A DNA stretch of 64,000 bases from Rana temporaria (GCF_905171775.1 NC_053494.1:51388511-51452510); one strand, 5' to 3'; counted from the first letter of the stretch, positions 10,295 through 22,317 are shown. Notes: generated by a model from the letters alone, not told the origin. Numbers and translations are program-made.

Positions 10295-10561
10295 CACGCT
10301 TTCTATCCTAGCGTAACAACCGTACCAAGCAGCCTTGTCACCCTAGGACAGGGAGTGTGTTTGGACTACACAACACCTCCCCTCATCTCAAACGGAGCAG
10401 AGGCAGAGAGTACAGGAAGTTAAAAGCTCACAGGGTCGACCAAACAGATATAATAGTTGCCCTTCCAACTGTGGCTGAAATCTCCAACTATCCTCCAATC
10501 TATACTGACACATGTGTACCCACAGAGTCCATTCACATCAATGGAGAGCCAAACCACAGCC

Positions 10562-10969
10562 TAAGGCCCCTTTCACATTGAGGCGTTTTTCATGCGGTAC
10601 ATCGCTAAAAATAGCACTGCTATACCGCATGAAAAAAACCTGCCCTGTAGTGTTCAATGTGAAAGCCTGAAGGCTTTCACACTGAAGCGGTGCGCTAGCA
10701 GAAGCGCTCCAAAAGTCCTGCTAGCCGCATCTTTACTGCGGTATAGGAGCGGTGTGTTCACCGCTCCTATACCGCGCCTTCCCAATGAAATCAATGGGAA
10801 ACCGCGGTACTACCGCCCGCGGTATTAACCCTTTTTCGGCCGCTAGCGGGGGTTAAAACCTCACCGCTAGCGCCCGAATATAGAGGTAAATACGACGGTA
10901 TATCGGCGCTACAAATAGCGTGGCTATACCGTCACCGCAGGTACACAGCCCAATGTGAAAGCAGCCTTA
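10562..10969. mobile_element. MITE with 'taaggcccctttcacattg' ends
   Basis: The left end TAAGGCCCCTTTCACATTG and right end CAATGTGAAAGCAGCCTTA are imperfect inverted repeats. The interior has further short palindromes (for example around 10740-10780). No target duplication could be assigned. Confidence 0.6.
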
Positions 10970-11047
10970 CAGATGCGCTTTCCCACAAAGTGAATGTGTC
11001 AACCTTCATAACATAACAAGCCCACATAACATGATAAAGCAAATTAC

Positions 11048-11131
11048 CTCTTGGGTGATCGGTGGCCTGAACTGCTTGTGTAGCTCTATGATGATTCGTA
11101 AACAGATCAAAACATTCTCCTCGTTTTCAAT
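11048..11131 (-). CDS. TRRAP: TRRAP coding exon 6
   Basis: An 84-bp phase-0 exon (28 codons) follows TTGTAG at 11137-11132 and precedes GTAATT at 11047. It reads IENEENVLICLRIIIELHK then QFRPPITQE. Only the first residue differs from the mammalian sequence, so it is unambiguous TRRAP. Confidence 0.96.
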
Positions 11132-11395
11132 CTACAACAAAATGATATACATTGTTATGATTTTAAGTTAATTTATTTTTAAATGAAAGAAGAAAAAAAA
11201 AAAGTAAATCAGACAGCCAAGTCAGTCTAACTTGTAATATGTGTAAAGAATGCAGAAGCCTAAAGCCATTCAAGTAATGTTCCATTCATTTTATCAATGC
11301 CAGTATACTGTAATTAGTTTTAGTCTTATTCCCTTATATATGCAGCATAATGCACAGCATTCCAGGCTTGGCTTATTAATGAAATCCAGCAGCTG

Positions 11396-11728
11396 TTAAC
11401 CACTTAAGGACCGGACCAATATGCTGCTAAATGACCCAAGGGGTTTTTACAATTCGGCACTGCGTCGCTTTAGCAGACAATTGCGCGGTCGTGCGACGTG
11501 GCTCCCAAACAAAATTGGCGTCCTTTTTTCCCCACAAATAGAGCTTTCTTTTGGTGGTATTTGATCACCTCTGCGGTTTTTATTTTTTGCGCTATAAACA
11601 AAAATAGAGCGACAATTTTGAAAAAAAATGCAATATTTTTTACTTTTTGCTGTAATAAATATCCCCCAAATATATATACACACACATTTTTTTCCTCAGT
11701 TTAGGCCGATACGTATTCTACCTATTTT

Positions 11729-11766
<38 letters not shown>

Positions 11767-12420
11767 GCAATAAGCGTTTATCGGTTGGTTAGCGCAAATT
11801 TTATAGCGTTTACAAAATAGGGGATAGTTTTATGGCATTTTTATAATTTTTTTTTTTTTTTTTTTACTACTAATGGCGGCGATCAGTGATTTTTTTTGTG
11901 ACTGCGACATTATGGCGGACACTTGACAATTTTGACACATTTTTGGGACCATTGTCATTTTCACAGCAAAAAATGCATTTAAATTGCATTGTTTATTGTG
12001 AAAATGACAGTTGCAGTTTGGGAGTTAACCACAGGGGGCGCTGTAGGAGTTAGGGTTCACCTAGTGTGTGTTTACAACTGTAGGGGGGTGTGGCTGTAGG
12101 TCTGACGTCATCGATTGTGTCTCCCTATAAAAGGGATCACTCGATCGATGCAGCCACCCGTAAAGCACGGGGAAGCCGTGTTTACATACGGCTCTCCCCG
12201 TTCTTCAGCTCCGGGGAGCGATTGCGAGGGGGCGGCTAGAAACAAATAGCCGCGCCCTCGTCCCGGATGGCTCCTGACGCCTCGGGAACCGCCGCATGTA
12301 CGGGGGGGGGGGGGGCCCGATCGGACCCACGTCTAGGCAGGGACGTACAGGTACGCCAATGTGCCTGTCTGTGCCATTCTGTCGACGTATATGTACATGC
12401 GGCGGTCCGGAAGTGGCTAA
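11396..12420 (-). mobile_element. TTAA-type MITE flanked by a 24-bp duplication
   Basis: It is the same family as 5723 in opposite orientation, from TTAA-CCACTTAAGGACCGG to CCGGAAGTGG-CTAA (a mutated TTAA). The 24 bp at 11376-11399, itself bounded by TTAA at both ends, recurs at 12417-12440 on the other side. The target duplication is therefore much longer than the usual four bases. Confidence 0.75.
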
Positions 12421-13059
12421 TGAAATCCAGCAGCTGTTAATCACCTTAGACCAGTGGTCTCCAAAATGCAGCCCTTTCCTTGCCTTGGGGCACAATTCTT
12501 CTCACTTATATGAGACACCATCTCTCCCAACACCAATAATGGGGCACTATTCCTACCAATGATAGGGCAGCATTACCCACGCAGCTCCCGGTCCTCGCTC
12601 TGTAACAAGCGATCGCGTGTGCCCGGCGGCGATCGCGTCGGGCCGTGTCGAGAGCCGATGTATAGCTACGGGCTCTCGCGCAGGGGAGCCGACCTGCCAC
12701 CGTAGAACTGTGGCAGCTGGTCGGCAAGCAGTTAAAGAGGAACTGCATTCTGCTCAAATAATTTGTAATAAAAATATCTTTGCCATTCCGAAGCTTCCCT
12801 CCAACCACTCTGCATATTATTTTATATATACTGTGATTCTGTACTTGCCAAATATGCTGCAGAAATCTCTCTTCAATGGCTGCAACCATTTTAACTGTGG
12901 GCAGCTGAAGCTGCTGCCTGTTCACTACCTGGATTTACACAGGCACACAACTCCAGCTCTGCAGCTTTTATTGGCCCTCTCATGACTCATCCCCCTCCCT
13001 TCCTGGCAAACTCTCACGAGAGTGAGAGCACTGTGCATGATGTCTTAACCCTACGCTTT

Positions 13060-14760
13060 TTACCAGACAGGAAGCGGGCTGTATAAGGTATTTATTTGCA
13101 GAACAAAAAATGTTTATTATCCAAAGTTAAAAGAGCAAGAGATTGGAAAGATGGAAAAATGACTCTAGCTCAAATGCTCCCCATAAGCTTTCATTTGTAA
13201 TCATTTGTTGGAATTTATGGTTAAGATGATATTATTCTTGAATTGTATTCTAATCTATTCCAATTTTAATATGTGCAGCTTCTTTGTTCCTTGTTGCTGG
13301 CACGGATCCCGATGAAGTATTAATAGCGAAACGCGTTGATCCTGTCCACTTATCTTTCGTGGACAGAATCTGATTAACCACTTAAGAACCGCCTCCTGCA
13401 CATATACGTCGGCAGAATGGCACGGCTGGGCACATGTACGTACAGGTACCTCCTGTACACGTACCCAGCCGTGGGTCACGGGCGCGCACCCACGACCCGG
13501 TCCGAAGCTACAGGACTCGATCGCCGCTGGGGTCCCACGATCGGTCCCCGGAGCTGAAGAACGGGGAGAGCCGCGTGTAAACACAGCTTCCCTGTTCTTT
13601 ACTGTGGCGGCTGCATCGATCGTGTCATCCCTTTTATAGGGGGACACAATCGATGACGTCACACCTACAGCCACACCCCCCTACAGTTGTAAACACACAC
13701 TAGGTGAAACGAAACAAAGGTTAACTCCCAAGCTACAACTGTCATTTCCACAGTAAACAATGCATTTTAAATGTATTTTTTGCTGTGAAAATGACAATGG
13801 TCCCAAAAATGTGTCAAAATTGTCTGAAGTGTCCGCCATAATGTCGCAGTCACGAAGAAAAAAAAAAACGCTGATCGCCGCCATTAGTAGTAAAAAAAAA
13901 TGCAATAAAACTATCCCCTATTTTGTAAACGCTATCAATTTTGTATCAACCAACCGATAAACGCGTATTGCATTTTTTTTAACCAAAAATATGTAGAATA
14001 CATATCGGCCTAAACTGAGGAAAACATTTTTTTTATATATTTTTGGGGGATATTTATTATAGCAAAAAAGTAAAAAATATTGAATTTTTTTCAAAATTGT
14101 CGCTCTATTTTTGTTTATAGCGCAAAAAATAAAAACCGCAGAGGTGATCAAATGCCACACCAAAAGAAAGCTCTATTTGTGTGAAAAAAGGGACACCAAT
14201 TTTGTTTGGGAGCCACGTCGCACGACCGCGCAATTGTCTGTTAAAGCGACGCAGTGCCGAATCGCAAAACCTGGCCTGGTCCTTTAGCTGCATTTTGGTC
14301 CGGGTCTTAAGCGGTTAAGTATCACATACTGCAAAATCTTTTCAATATGTCCAGTAATGCATACATTAGGGTTTATTTCTGTGGTTTTAAAGATGCCATT
14401 TGTTTTTTTTGTGTCTTACAATAAAGATGTATACTTAATTGTTGACTTTTAGATGACGGAACATTATCTCACTCTCTGTGGTCAGAGAGAACTATTTAAG
14501 TAGCAACACAGCATTCCAGGTCAGCCTATAATGGCTTACAAAGTGACAGCAATCAGATCTTATCAGTTTAGCTTTCAGCACCCATTGTGAACTCTTATTA
14601 AAAATACACACACACACCGTCCACACACAACTTTCACTGCGCGCACGCACTCACACATACACACCAAGAGTCACATTATTCGGGCTCAAGCAAGATAGTT
14701 TCATCATTTTGCTATTGAGTTGAAATGGAGAATAACAGATTCTTTCATTCTGTGTAATTT
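13060..14760. repeat. Repeat segment B (paralogue of A and C)
   Basis: It contains the same blocks as segment A in the same order, including the 'gatgaagtattaatagc' motif, the 'gtggttttaaagatgcc' site and the 'gcgcgcacgcactcacaca' tail. Beyond A, it also shares with C the following 'cacacgtattgtattgttc' block. A TTAA element interrupts it at a different site from the one used in A. Confidence 0.75.
13374..14318 (+). mobile_element. TTAA-flanked MITE inside segment B
   Basis: It is bounded by TTAA-CCACTTAAGAACCG and GGGTCTTAAGCGG-TTAA. The uninterrupted site 'gaatctgattaagtatcac' survives in segment A at about 5645-5663, and a near-identical one in segment C at 18722. This shows a precise insertion at TTAA. 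No transposase. Confidence 0.8.
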
Positions 14761-15063
14761 ACAATACACACGTATTGTATTGTTCAGGCCTAAGGCTAGC
14801 CATAGAGCTCTCATTTTTCCAAATCAGCCAGAGGGCTTATCAAAAAAAAAAAAAAACAGATTCATACATGAGGTGGATGGAGGAATCCCCCTGCTGTGCC
14901 ATTGGATTCTGTCAGTGGGGAAAAAAGGGTGGGGACAATGTCTGCAACTGCTGTCATGGCCTCGTTTTAACCATTTCCAAGTCCAGGACGTTTTAAAAGA
15001 CAGCCGAACGACATTAAGTGGCATCTATAAAGCTTATAAATTTGATATGTATGAGAAAAGGCG

Positions 15064-16247
15064 TTAAAAGGAGTTGTAAAGGAAAAAAAAAAAATTTGCC
15101 TAAAATTAATGGCCCAGATTCAGAGAAGAAGTACACCGGAGTATCTGCGGATACTCCGGCGTACTTTCAAATTTGCCGCGTCGTATCTTTATTTGTAATT
15201 CAAACAAAGATACAACAGCATTTGGCCAAGATCCGACAGGCGTACGGCTTCGTACGCCTTCAGATCTTAGGATGCAATACTTCGGCGCCCGCTGGGTGGA
15301 GATCGCGTCGATTTCAGCGTCGGGTATGCTAGTTAGCCGTTTACAGGGATTCACGAAGGTACGCGTGTTCGTCACATTCTCTTACGTCGTCGCTAGTCGG
15401 CTTTTCCCGTCGCAAAGTTACGGCTGCTATTTAGGTGGTGTAACAATAGACAGCCCATGTTAAAGTATGGCCGTCGTTCCCGCGTCGAATTTAAATTTTT
15501 ATTTTATTTTTGCGCAAGTCGTCCGGGAATACGAAAGTACGTAACGCACGTCGTTCAAAACATTACATCGGGCGATGTCATTCCGCGCAAAGCACGGCGG
15601 GAAATTTCAAAACGGAGCATGCGCGGGAACGCGCCTAATTTAAATGGTCCTCACCCCATTTGAATTAGGCGGGCTTGCGCCGGACGGCTTTACGCTACGC
15701 CGCCGCAAGTTTACACGCAAATGCTTTGTGAATCAAGCACTTACGATGAAAACTTGCGGCGGTGTAACGTAAAGGGGATATGTTATGCAATGTCTGCAGG
15801 GTAGACAGACAGAATAGTGTAATGATTCTGTTAAAAAACGAGTAAATACCTATTAAATTCCTTCATCTATATCAACTCCGGCATTCTAGTTTCTGTTCTC
15901 TCATTCACTTCCTGGTTTGCGGCGCTCGTTCATGTAAGAACTACATTTCCCAGTATGCATTGCGGCACGCCCAGTAATTCACACCTCCTTGAGGTCTCTA
16001 ACACGTAGAGAGCGTCCTGCCGCACAGATGTAGTTCCCAGGAGGGGGCGAGCACGTTACTGACCACCGCAGTAAAGCCTCCCGTCACGGTGGTCAGTAAA
16101 ATCAGACAAGCAGGAAGTGAACAGAACAGAGAAGAAATAGAGCAACTTCTGAGCAAAAACGAACAATGAGGAAGTGAAAAGAGGAATGTCTGCAGGTAAA
16201 GGATGCTTATTATGAAAAAAAAAAAAAAATCCTTTACAACCCCTTTA
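15064..16247. mobile_element. TTAA-flanked MITE (AAGGAGTTGTAAAGG ends)
   Basis: TTAAAAGGAGTTGTAAAGG at the left pairs with CCTTTACAACCCCTTTAA at the right. The interior right half contains 'cacttcctg' and 'caggaagtg' inverted words. A second element (15111) is nested near the left end. The same terminus type recurs at 21498, 58747 and elsewhere. Confidence 0.6.
15111..15790. mobile_element. GGCCCAGATTCA-type MITE, right end missing
   Basis: The left end GGCCCAGATTCAGAG and the internal 'tactccggcg' palindromes match the family at 20361, 28686, 32184, 42819 and 63535. No right TIR is visible, so the right boundary is approximate and the copy is probably truncated. Confidence 0.55.
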
Positions 16248-16811
16248 ACCCACGTATTAGACAGTCAGCACTATAGAAGAAAAAAAAATTCTGTAGCCTA
16301 TTCTCAAGGTAGCAACATACAGGAAAGAAAATCATTTGATCCCGCCCATAATCTACCTGGATACAATAAGCCCATACACGCATCAAAGTTCGATCCATGT
16401 ATGGCCGGCTTAAGAGAGTGAATGGAGATATTTTCACTGCCAGCTATCTTATTCAAGGCGCCATGGCACTGGTTGCTGCGTAAATATCCGAAGAGTGACT
16501 GCATCTGATAGAATGTAGTAACATTGGCTGATAATTTTCCACCCAGCCTGGGCGACGCCTGCAGGGCCACACACAGCTCAAACTTTGTCTGATTCAGACG
16601 CAAACCAGGCAAAGTTCAAACCATCTATGGCCAGCCTCAGCATACTTCCTCTGGGCACTGATCTAGACCCTTCAATTAAAGCATGGGCTGCATAGACCCA
16701 GTTTATAATTTTATGACTGCTGACACTGAATAAAAAATACAACATGATGGCTAAACGACAAAGAAACACGCATTTCTAAAATAAATTAAAAATAAATACC
16801 ATTGACCTTAC

Positions 16812-16916
16812 CTCCAGGAAACGAAACATGACAGACAGAACATTTTTGGTGTGAGGGCGGAGGTGTTCGTTGGTGGGGATCCGGTGGATTATTTCTAGAA
16901 CCAACTTACGCAATTG
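16812..16916 (-). CDS. TRRAP: TRRAP coding exon 5
   Basis: A 105-bp phase-0 exon (35 codons) between TTACAG (AG at 16918-16917) and GTAAGG at 16811. It reads QLRKLVLEIIHRIPTNEHL then RPHTKNVLSVMFRFLE, identical to mammalian TRRAP over its full length as far as can be recalled. It encodes one of the first HEAT-like helical pairs. Confidence 0.97.
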
Positions 16917-17037
16917 CTGTAACAAAACAAAAATATAAAAAAAATTAATACAACATAGAAGCAACATAAGAAGATGAAATAGTTCTCTGACTACACCATA
17001 CGGGGAGTGGAAAGTGAGACAAGAGACTATAAGGCTG

Positions 17038-17282
17038 TGTTTACACAATTTCGAATCGGATGCGGATTCTCCGCATTCAAGCCGCAATAGCAGGAGATTT
17101 TGACCGGGCTCTCCATGGAGCCGGTTCACATATCTCCGCTGTGAACTTGCACAGGAGCCCTGTGCGTCTTTTGGTCCGTTTCAGGTCCAAAATCTGCCAA
17201 AAATTTGGGCTGAAACGATGAACGAGGACGCACTGGACCCCTGCTGTGAGCCGCATGCGAAGATAGCGTGAACCCAGCCTAA
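17038..17282. mobile_element. MITE with 'ggctgtgtttacac / gtgaacccagcc' ends
   Basis: Terminal words are imperfect inverted repeats (AGGCTGTGTTTACAC and GTGAACCCAGCCTAA). The same terminus type appears at 28280, 33948-34297 and 37505-37560. Target duplication not resolved. Confidence 0.45.
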
Positions 17283-17283
17283 A

Positions 17284-19200
17284 TGTGCAGTCATCCAAAA
17301 GCCAACAAATTGTTAAAAAGTATACATCTTTAATTGAAGAAAAAACAAAACCAACATCTTTAAAACCACAAAGTCTTAATATATGCATCTCTGGACAAAT
17401 TGAAAGATGTTGCAGTATGCGACATAAAATCGGATTCTGTCCACAAAAGAGAAGTGTGCAGGATCAACGCATTTCACCATTAATGCTTCATCAGGATCCA
17501 TGCCAGCAACAAGGAACAAAGAAGCTGAACATATTACAATTGGAACAGATTAAAGTTATATCTAAAATTTAAAATTCATTGGGCATGGCCCTCATGTTAC
17601 ATTTAGTCTAGATACATAGACATGCCTAAAAGGATGCTTACCATCACTATTGTTTTTATTATTGTGGATGTTTTTAAAATTTTTGTAACCGTACTTTTGT
17701 GACTTGCTTTATATCTCATTTATTGTACAATGTCATTCTTAACCAATAAAAATATTAAAATAAAAAAAGAACAATATCGTTTATATAAAAAAAAAAAAAA
17801 AAAAAAATGTTCTCAATAAGCTCTCATTTTGTTGATCTTTCCCTCTCTCTAATGCTACCCATAAGCTTTCATTTGTTGAAATTTTTTGTTTAGAATACAA
17901 TTAACCACTTCAGCCCCGGACCATTTTGCTGGTCAAAGACCAGGTCACTTTTTGCAATTCGGCACTGCGTCGCTTTAACTGACAAAAAAAAAAAAAAACG
18001 CAATAAACGTTTATTGATTGGTTTGCGCAAAAGTTATAGCAGCTACAAAAAAGGGGGTAGTTTTATGGCATTTTTATTAATATTTTTTTTTTTTTTACTA
18101 GTAATGGTGGCGATCAGCGATATTGTGACTGCGACTTTATGGCGGACACTTGACAAATTATTGAGACTATTGCATTTTTACAGCAATCGTCGCTATAAAA
18201 ATGCACCGATTACTGTAAAAATTACACTGGCAGTGATGGGGTTAACCACTAGGTGGCGCTGCAGGGGTTAAGTCAGTACTAGGGAGTGATTCTTACTGGC
18301 TTCATGTGTCACTCTAGGCAGAATAGGGGAATGCATTGTTTACAAAGGCACCCCCCTGTTCTGCCTTCGCCACCCGCTTTCGCGGGCCGCCCAGGAACAT
18401 AGAGTTCCCGAGACCCGCAAGCAGATGAGCCCGCTGGGCGTCAAATTCAAAGGGACGTACATGTACGCCAATGTGCCTGCCTGTGCAATTGTGCCGACGT
18501 ACATCTGCGTGCGGCGGTCGGCAAGTGGTTAAAGTATAATATAATCTTAACAAAAAAGTTCTCATTTGATGAAATTTATTTAAAACGGTATTATACTTTA
18601 ATTATATTCTAATATATTCTAATTTTAATAAGTGTAGCTTATTTGTTCCTTGTTGCTGGCACGGATTCTGATGAAGAATAGCGAAACGTGTTGATCCTGC
18701 CCGCTCAGCTTTTGTCGACAGAATCTGATTAAGCATCACATAATGCAACATCTTTTTAATTTGTCCAGAAATGCATATATTATTTATATATTGGTTTTAA
18801 AGATGTCATTTGTTTTTTGGGTCTTAAAATAAAGATGTATACTTAACAATTGTTGACTTTGGGGTGACGGCACATTATCTCACTCCTCTGTGGTCAGAGA
18901 GAACTATTTAAAGTAGCAACACAGCATTTTAGGTCAGCAATCAGATCTTATCAGTTTAGCTTTCAGCACCCATTGTGAACTCTCATTAAAAATACACACA
19001 CCGTCCACACACAACTTTCACTGCGCGCACGCGCTCACACATACACACCAAGAGTCACATTATTCGGGCTCAAGCAAGATAATTTCATCATTTTGCTATT
19101 TAGTTGAAATGGACAATAACAGATTTTCATTCTCTGTAGTTTACAATACACACGTATTGTATTGTTCAGGCCTAAGGCACAGAGGTCTCAGTTTTTTTTT
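17284..19200. repeat. Repeat segment C (complete foldback copy)
   Basis: The left arm 17284-17570 is the reverse complement of the right arm 18530-18880. 'tgtgcagtcatccaaaagcc' pairs with 'ggggtgacggcaca' at the outer ends and 'aaatcggattctgtcc' with 'gacagaatctgatt' further in. The remainder to 19200 matches segment B. The arms and spacer are split by a TTAA element. Confidence 0.7.
17901..18531 (-). mobile_element. TTAA-flanked MITE inside segment C
   Basis: It runs from TTAA-CCACTTCAGCCCCGG to CGGTCGGCAAGTGG-TTAA. Segment A keeps the corresponding empty site 'tatactttaattgta' at about 5522-5536. This is a third independent TTAA insertion in the three sister segments, with the same internal words (for example 'ggcactgcgtcgctttaa'). 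Confidence 0.8.
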
Positions 19201-19325
19201 CAATCAGCCAGAGGGCTATAAAAAAAAAACAGATTCCCCCATTCACACAGGAGGTAGATGGAGGCATCCCCCCAGCTGTGCCATTGGATTCCATCAATGT
19301 GACTCCTCCACTGTCCGAAAACACC

Positions 19326-20019
19326 AGGGGTGTCCAAACTTTTTTCAAAGAGGGCCAGATTTGATGAAGTGAACATGCGTGAGGGACGATTTTGGCTGAC
19401 ATTCTTCAAACCATTAAAATTCGGTCTAACTGTGTTCATTCGAGAATTCTCTTGCCCATGTGGCTGCATGCAATTAAAGAGATAAGCTCAGGCGTATTAT
19501 TTGGATATACCGTATTTATTGGTGTATAACACGCACCTTCACTTTAAGAGCGAAGTTTCAGGAAAAAATAAATAAAAATGTAAATAAAGAACTGTGAAGC
19601 TCTTCTGCACCCTCACAAGTGCCCATTTGCAGACCCAATATTGCCACGAATGCAGCACCCACCATTGCCAGAAATGCACCCATCATTGCCAAAGATTACC
19701 TACAGGAGAATCTCCGGTTTACACAGCGGCCTCTTTAATAGAAAGTCCCGCCTCATTTGATAAACAGAACAGTTGTCCAATGGCAGCGCCAGAGACGGAA
19801 ACTTCCCATTACAGAGGCGGCCCGTAAACAGGAAATTCTCCTGTGTGTACAGCACTTGTCCCGCCTCCTCCCTGTTCCCTCCAAGGCATATACATCTTTT
19901 GTTGCCCCGGGAGATCGACATGGGCCACAAAAGATATAAATCCAAATAACCAGGCGGGCCATTCAAAACCGGAACTTGGGCCGCTTTTGGCCCGCAGGCC
20001 GGACTTTGGACATGCCTGG
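19326..20019. mobile_element. hAT-like MITE (CAGGGGTGTCCAAACTT ends)
   Basis: Starts CAGGGGTGTCCAAACTT and ends GGACTTTGGACATGCCTG, giving imperfect CAGG..GTCCAAA inverted termini typical of hAT elements. The interior carries 'accgtatttattggtgta' and a roughly 100-bp inverted repeat around 19850-19950. Eight-base duplication not clear. Confidence 0.6.
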
Positions 20020-20360
20020 AATAAACCGATCAGCAGCTTCACCCTGCTAATGGACAAACATTTTCCACCAGTATTATTCAACATTCATTATATTGACTTC
20101 TATCGAGCAGAAACGGCCAGAGATGGATTGAAATTGGGCTGGTCTCGGCTAAACTGGACAAATTTTAATCCATCTATTGGTCGCATAAAAGTGTAATGCA
20201 TTTGACAACTGTGATCGTTATTTGAAGAAAACTGTTAAGGGAAACCATTAAATCAGTGGGTTTGGTTCCGCTTTGAGCCCTGGTTCATATTGATGCAAAT
20301 CTGATGCAGTTCAGATATATTCCAGAATGCATAGATTCGCATGTCAAGTGAAATAACATT

Positions 20361-21066
20361 GGGGTAGATTCAGCTAGGGGCGCGCACTGCTACGGCGGCG
20401 CAGCGTACTGGTTTTACGCTAGGCCTCCGTAAATTACTGGAGCTACGCTTCATTCACGAAGCATTTGCTCCGTAATTTGCGGCGGCGTTTCGTAAAAGGG
20501 GCCCGGCGTAAGCGCGCCTAATTTAAAATGATCCCGTAGGGGGCGTGGATCATTTAAATTAGGCGCGTTCCCGCCGGGCCCCTTTTACGACGTGCATTGC
20601 GGTAAATGACGTCGCAAGGACGTCATTTGCTTTGACGTGAACGTAAATGGCGTCCAGCGTCACGATCCACTTACGCAAACGGCGTAAATTTCGAAAAGCG
20701 CGACGCGGGAACGACGTCTATAACTACCATTGGCTGCGCCTCCTAATAGCAGGAGCAGCCTTACGATCGAAAGCGACGAATGCAAACGACGTAAAACACG
20801 ACCGCCGGGCGCGCGTACGTTTGTGAATCGGCGTGAGTATGCAATTTGCATACTCTACGCTGACAACTACGGGAACACCACCTAGCGGCCAGCGTCAGAA
20901 TGCAGCCCAAGATACGACGGCATAAGAGCCTTATGCCAGTCGTATCTTAGGCTACAGTCGGCGTATCAAGCTTTCTGAATACAGAAAGTTGATATGCCGG
21001 CGCTACTTAGCATTTACGCTGCGTATCTATGGATACGCAGGCGTAATTGCTTTCTGAATCTACCCC
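20361..21066. mobile_element. 3-bp-duplication MITE (GGGGTAGATTCA ends), copy 1
   Basis: GGGGTAGATTCAG opens and CTGAATCTACCCC closes the element. The flanks are ATT on both sides (20358-20360 and 21067-21069). The interior is rich in short palindromes such as 'ggcgcgttcccgccgggcc'. There is no coding capacity, and it is a complete copy. Confidence 0.7.
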
Positions 21067-21350
21067 ATTGTTTTCTATGAAGGAAGCTCATATATATGCG
21101 GTGCAATTCTGATGCGGTTAAAAAAGGGTCCTGCGCTTGTTTGGTGCGGTTTTAAGCTAGACTACTAAAAATCGCATTACAATCACAGCTATCAAGCACA
21201 AATTCCACTGCAAATTTGCACTCCAAACCACATATAAATTGCACTACATCGCACACCGAATGAACCTAGGCTTATTGTGAAACATACAAGAGTAGAATGA
21301 CGCAACAGTCACTATTAGTTCCACATTAGCACATTCAGACTAAGGATTAC

Positions 21351-21461
21351 CTGTGCAGGTTTCTCCTGTAGGAACTGGACTTCCCCATCTTGCAGGAAGG
21401 TCAGAAAGCGTGGGATAATATGCTCCAGGAAGGTGGAATACTGAGCTGATGTGGTGACATT
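21351..21461 (-). CDS. TRRAP: TRRAP coding exon 4
   Basis: The 111-bp phase-0 exon (37 codons) lies between CCTCCTAG (AG at 21463-21462) and GTAATC at 21350. It reads NVTTSAQYSTFLEHIIPRF then LTFLQDGEVQFLQEKPAQ. It joins exon 3 (ending ENFE) and exon 5 (QLRK) without gap, in agreement with the vertebrate protein. Confidence 0.97.
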
Positions 21462-21497
21462 CTAGGAGGAAACAAAAGCCGTTAAAAACACAACACC

Positions 21498-21947
21498 TTA
21501 AAGTGATACTATGTTATTTAAAAACAAAAAATAAACCAAACAAGTCATACTTACCCCCACTGTGCAGTTCGTTTTGCACAGAGTGGCCCCAAACGTCCTC
21601 TTCTGGGGTCCCATGGCGGCTGTCTCGGCTCCTCCCCTCAAGAGCTAACCCCCTCTGGGAAGCTCTCTCCCGAGGGGGTTACCTTGCAGGCGCACTCCCA
21701 TGTAATACACTCGGGGGTGCATAGCCAGAGTGTATGACTCGGCACAGCGTCATTGGATTTGGTTGACAGCAGTGGGAGCCAATGGCTGCGCTGCTATCAA
21801 TCTATTCAATGAGGAGCCGACCAGCCATGGTTCGTGCCCTCTGAAAAACGGGGGGCTCTGGGGGGCCGGACACAGCAAGGTGTTTTTTCACGTTAATGCA
21901 TAGGATGCATCAAGGTGAAAAAACACCAAGGTTTACAACCTCTTTAA
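21498..21947. mobile_element. TTAA-flanked MITE in TRRAP intron 3
   Basis: TTAAAGTGATACTATG at the left and GTTTACAACCTCTTTAA at the right are bounded by TTAA. The interior words 'tcattgg' and 'gacagcagtgggagccaat' recur in other TTAA elements (42095-42125 and 58905-58935, reversed). Confidence 0.5.
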
Positions 21948-22317
21948 GGCTCCTTTCACACTGATGGAGTCCGCCAGCTCAGAACAGGATCTCTCCTCTG
22001 ACCCCCCCCCCCCTCAATTTCCAAGATCAGCCAAGCTGTCCGAGTATTTCCGAGGCTCTCCACCTCTGGCCACATGTGGTATTGCATGCCATAGAAGTCC
22101 ATGCGGAACTAATTATCTTCGTTTTCCATTAACTTCTATGGGGAAACTTGCTTTGATATGTGAATGCTTTGGATTACAAGAATTCTCCTGGAACGGATTA
22201 TGCTCATAATCCAAGGTTCCACTGTACATACATACAGAAAGCTATTGATGCAGAGCACATAATGCAAATACCGTATGCCAGCCACTGCCCCAGCTACACC
22301 AAGAGGACAATACATAC

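Larger units (their letters stand above)
9577..11047 (-). other. TRRAP: TRRAP intron 6
   Basis: The intron holds the TTAA foldback element at 9787 and the 'taaggcccc' element at 10562. Linker sequence at 9580-9786, 10295-10561 and 10970-11047 shows nothing recognisable. Confidence 0.7.
11132..16811 (-). other. TRRAP: TRRAP intron 5
   Basis: The 5.7-kb intron carries the TTAA element at 11396, segment B with its own nested TTAA element, and a TTAA element at 15064. The stretches 11132-11375, 12441-13060, 14760-15063 and 16248-16811 contain only short fragments of dispersed repeats, or nothing recognisable. Confidence 0.7.
16917..21350 (-). other. TRRAP: TRRAP intron 4
   Basis: The 4.4-kb intron holds a MITE (17038), segment C with its nested TTAA element, a hAT-like MITE (19326) and a 3-bp-duplication MITE (20361). 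The linkers 20020-20357 and 21067-21350 have only weak fragments of dispersed repeats. Confidence 0.7.
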
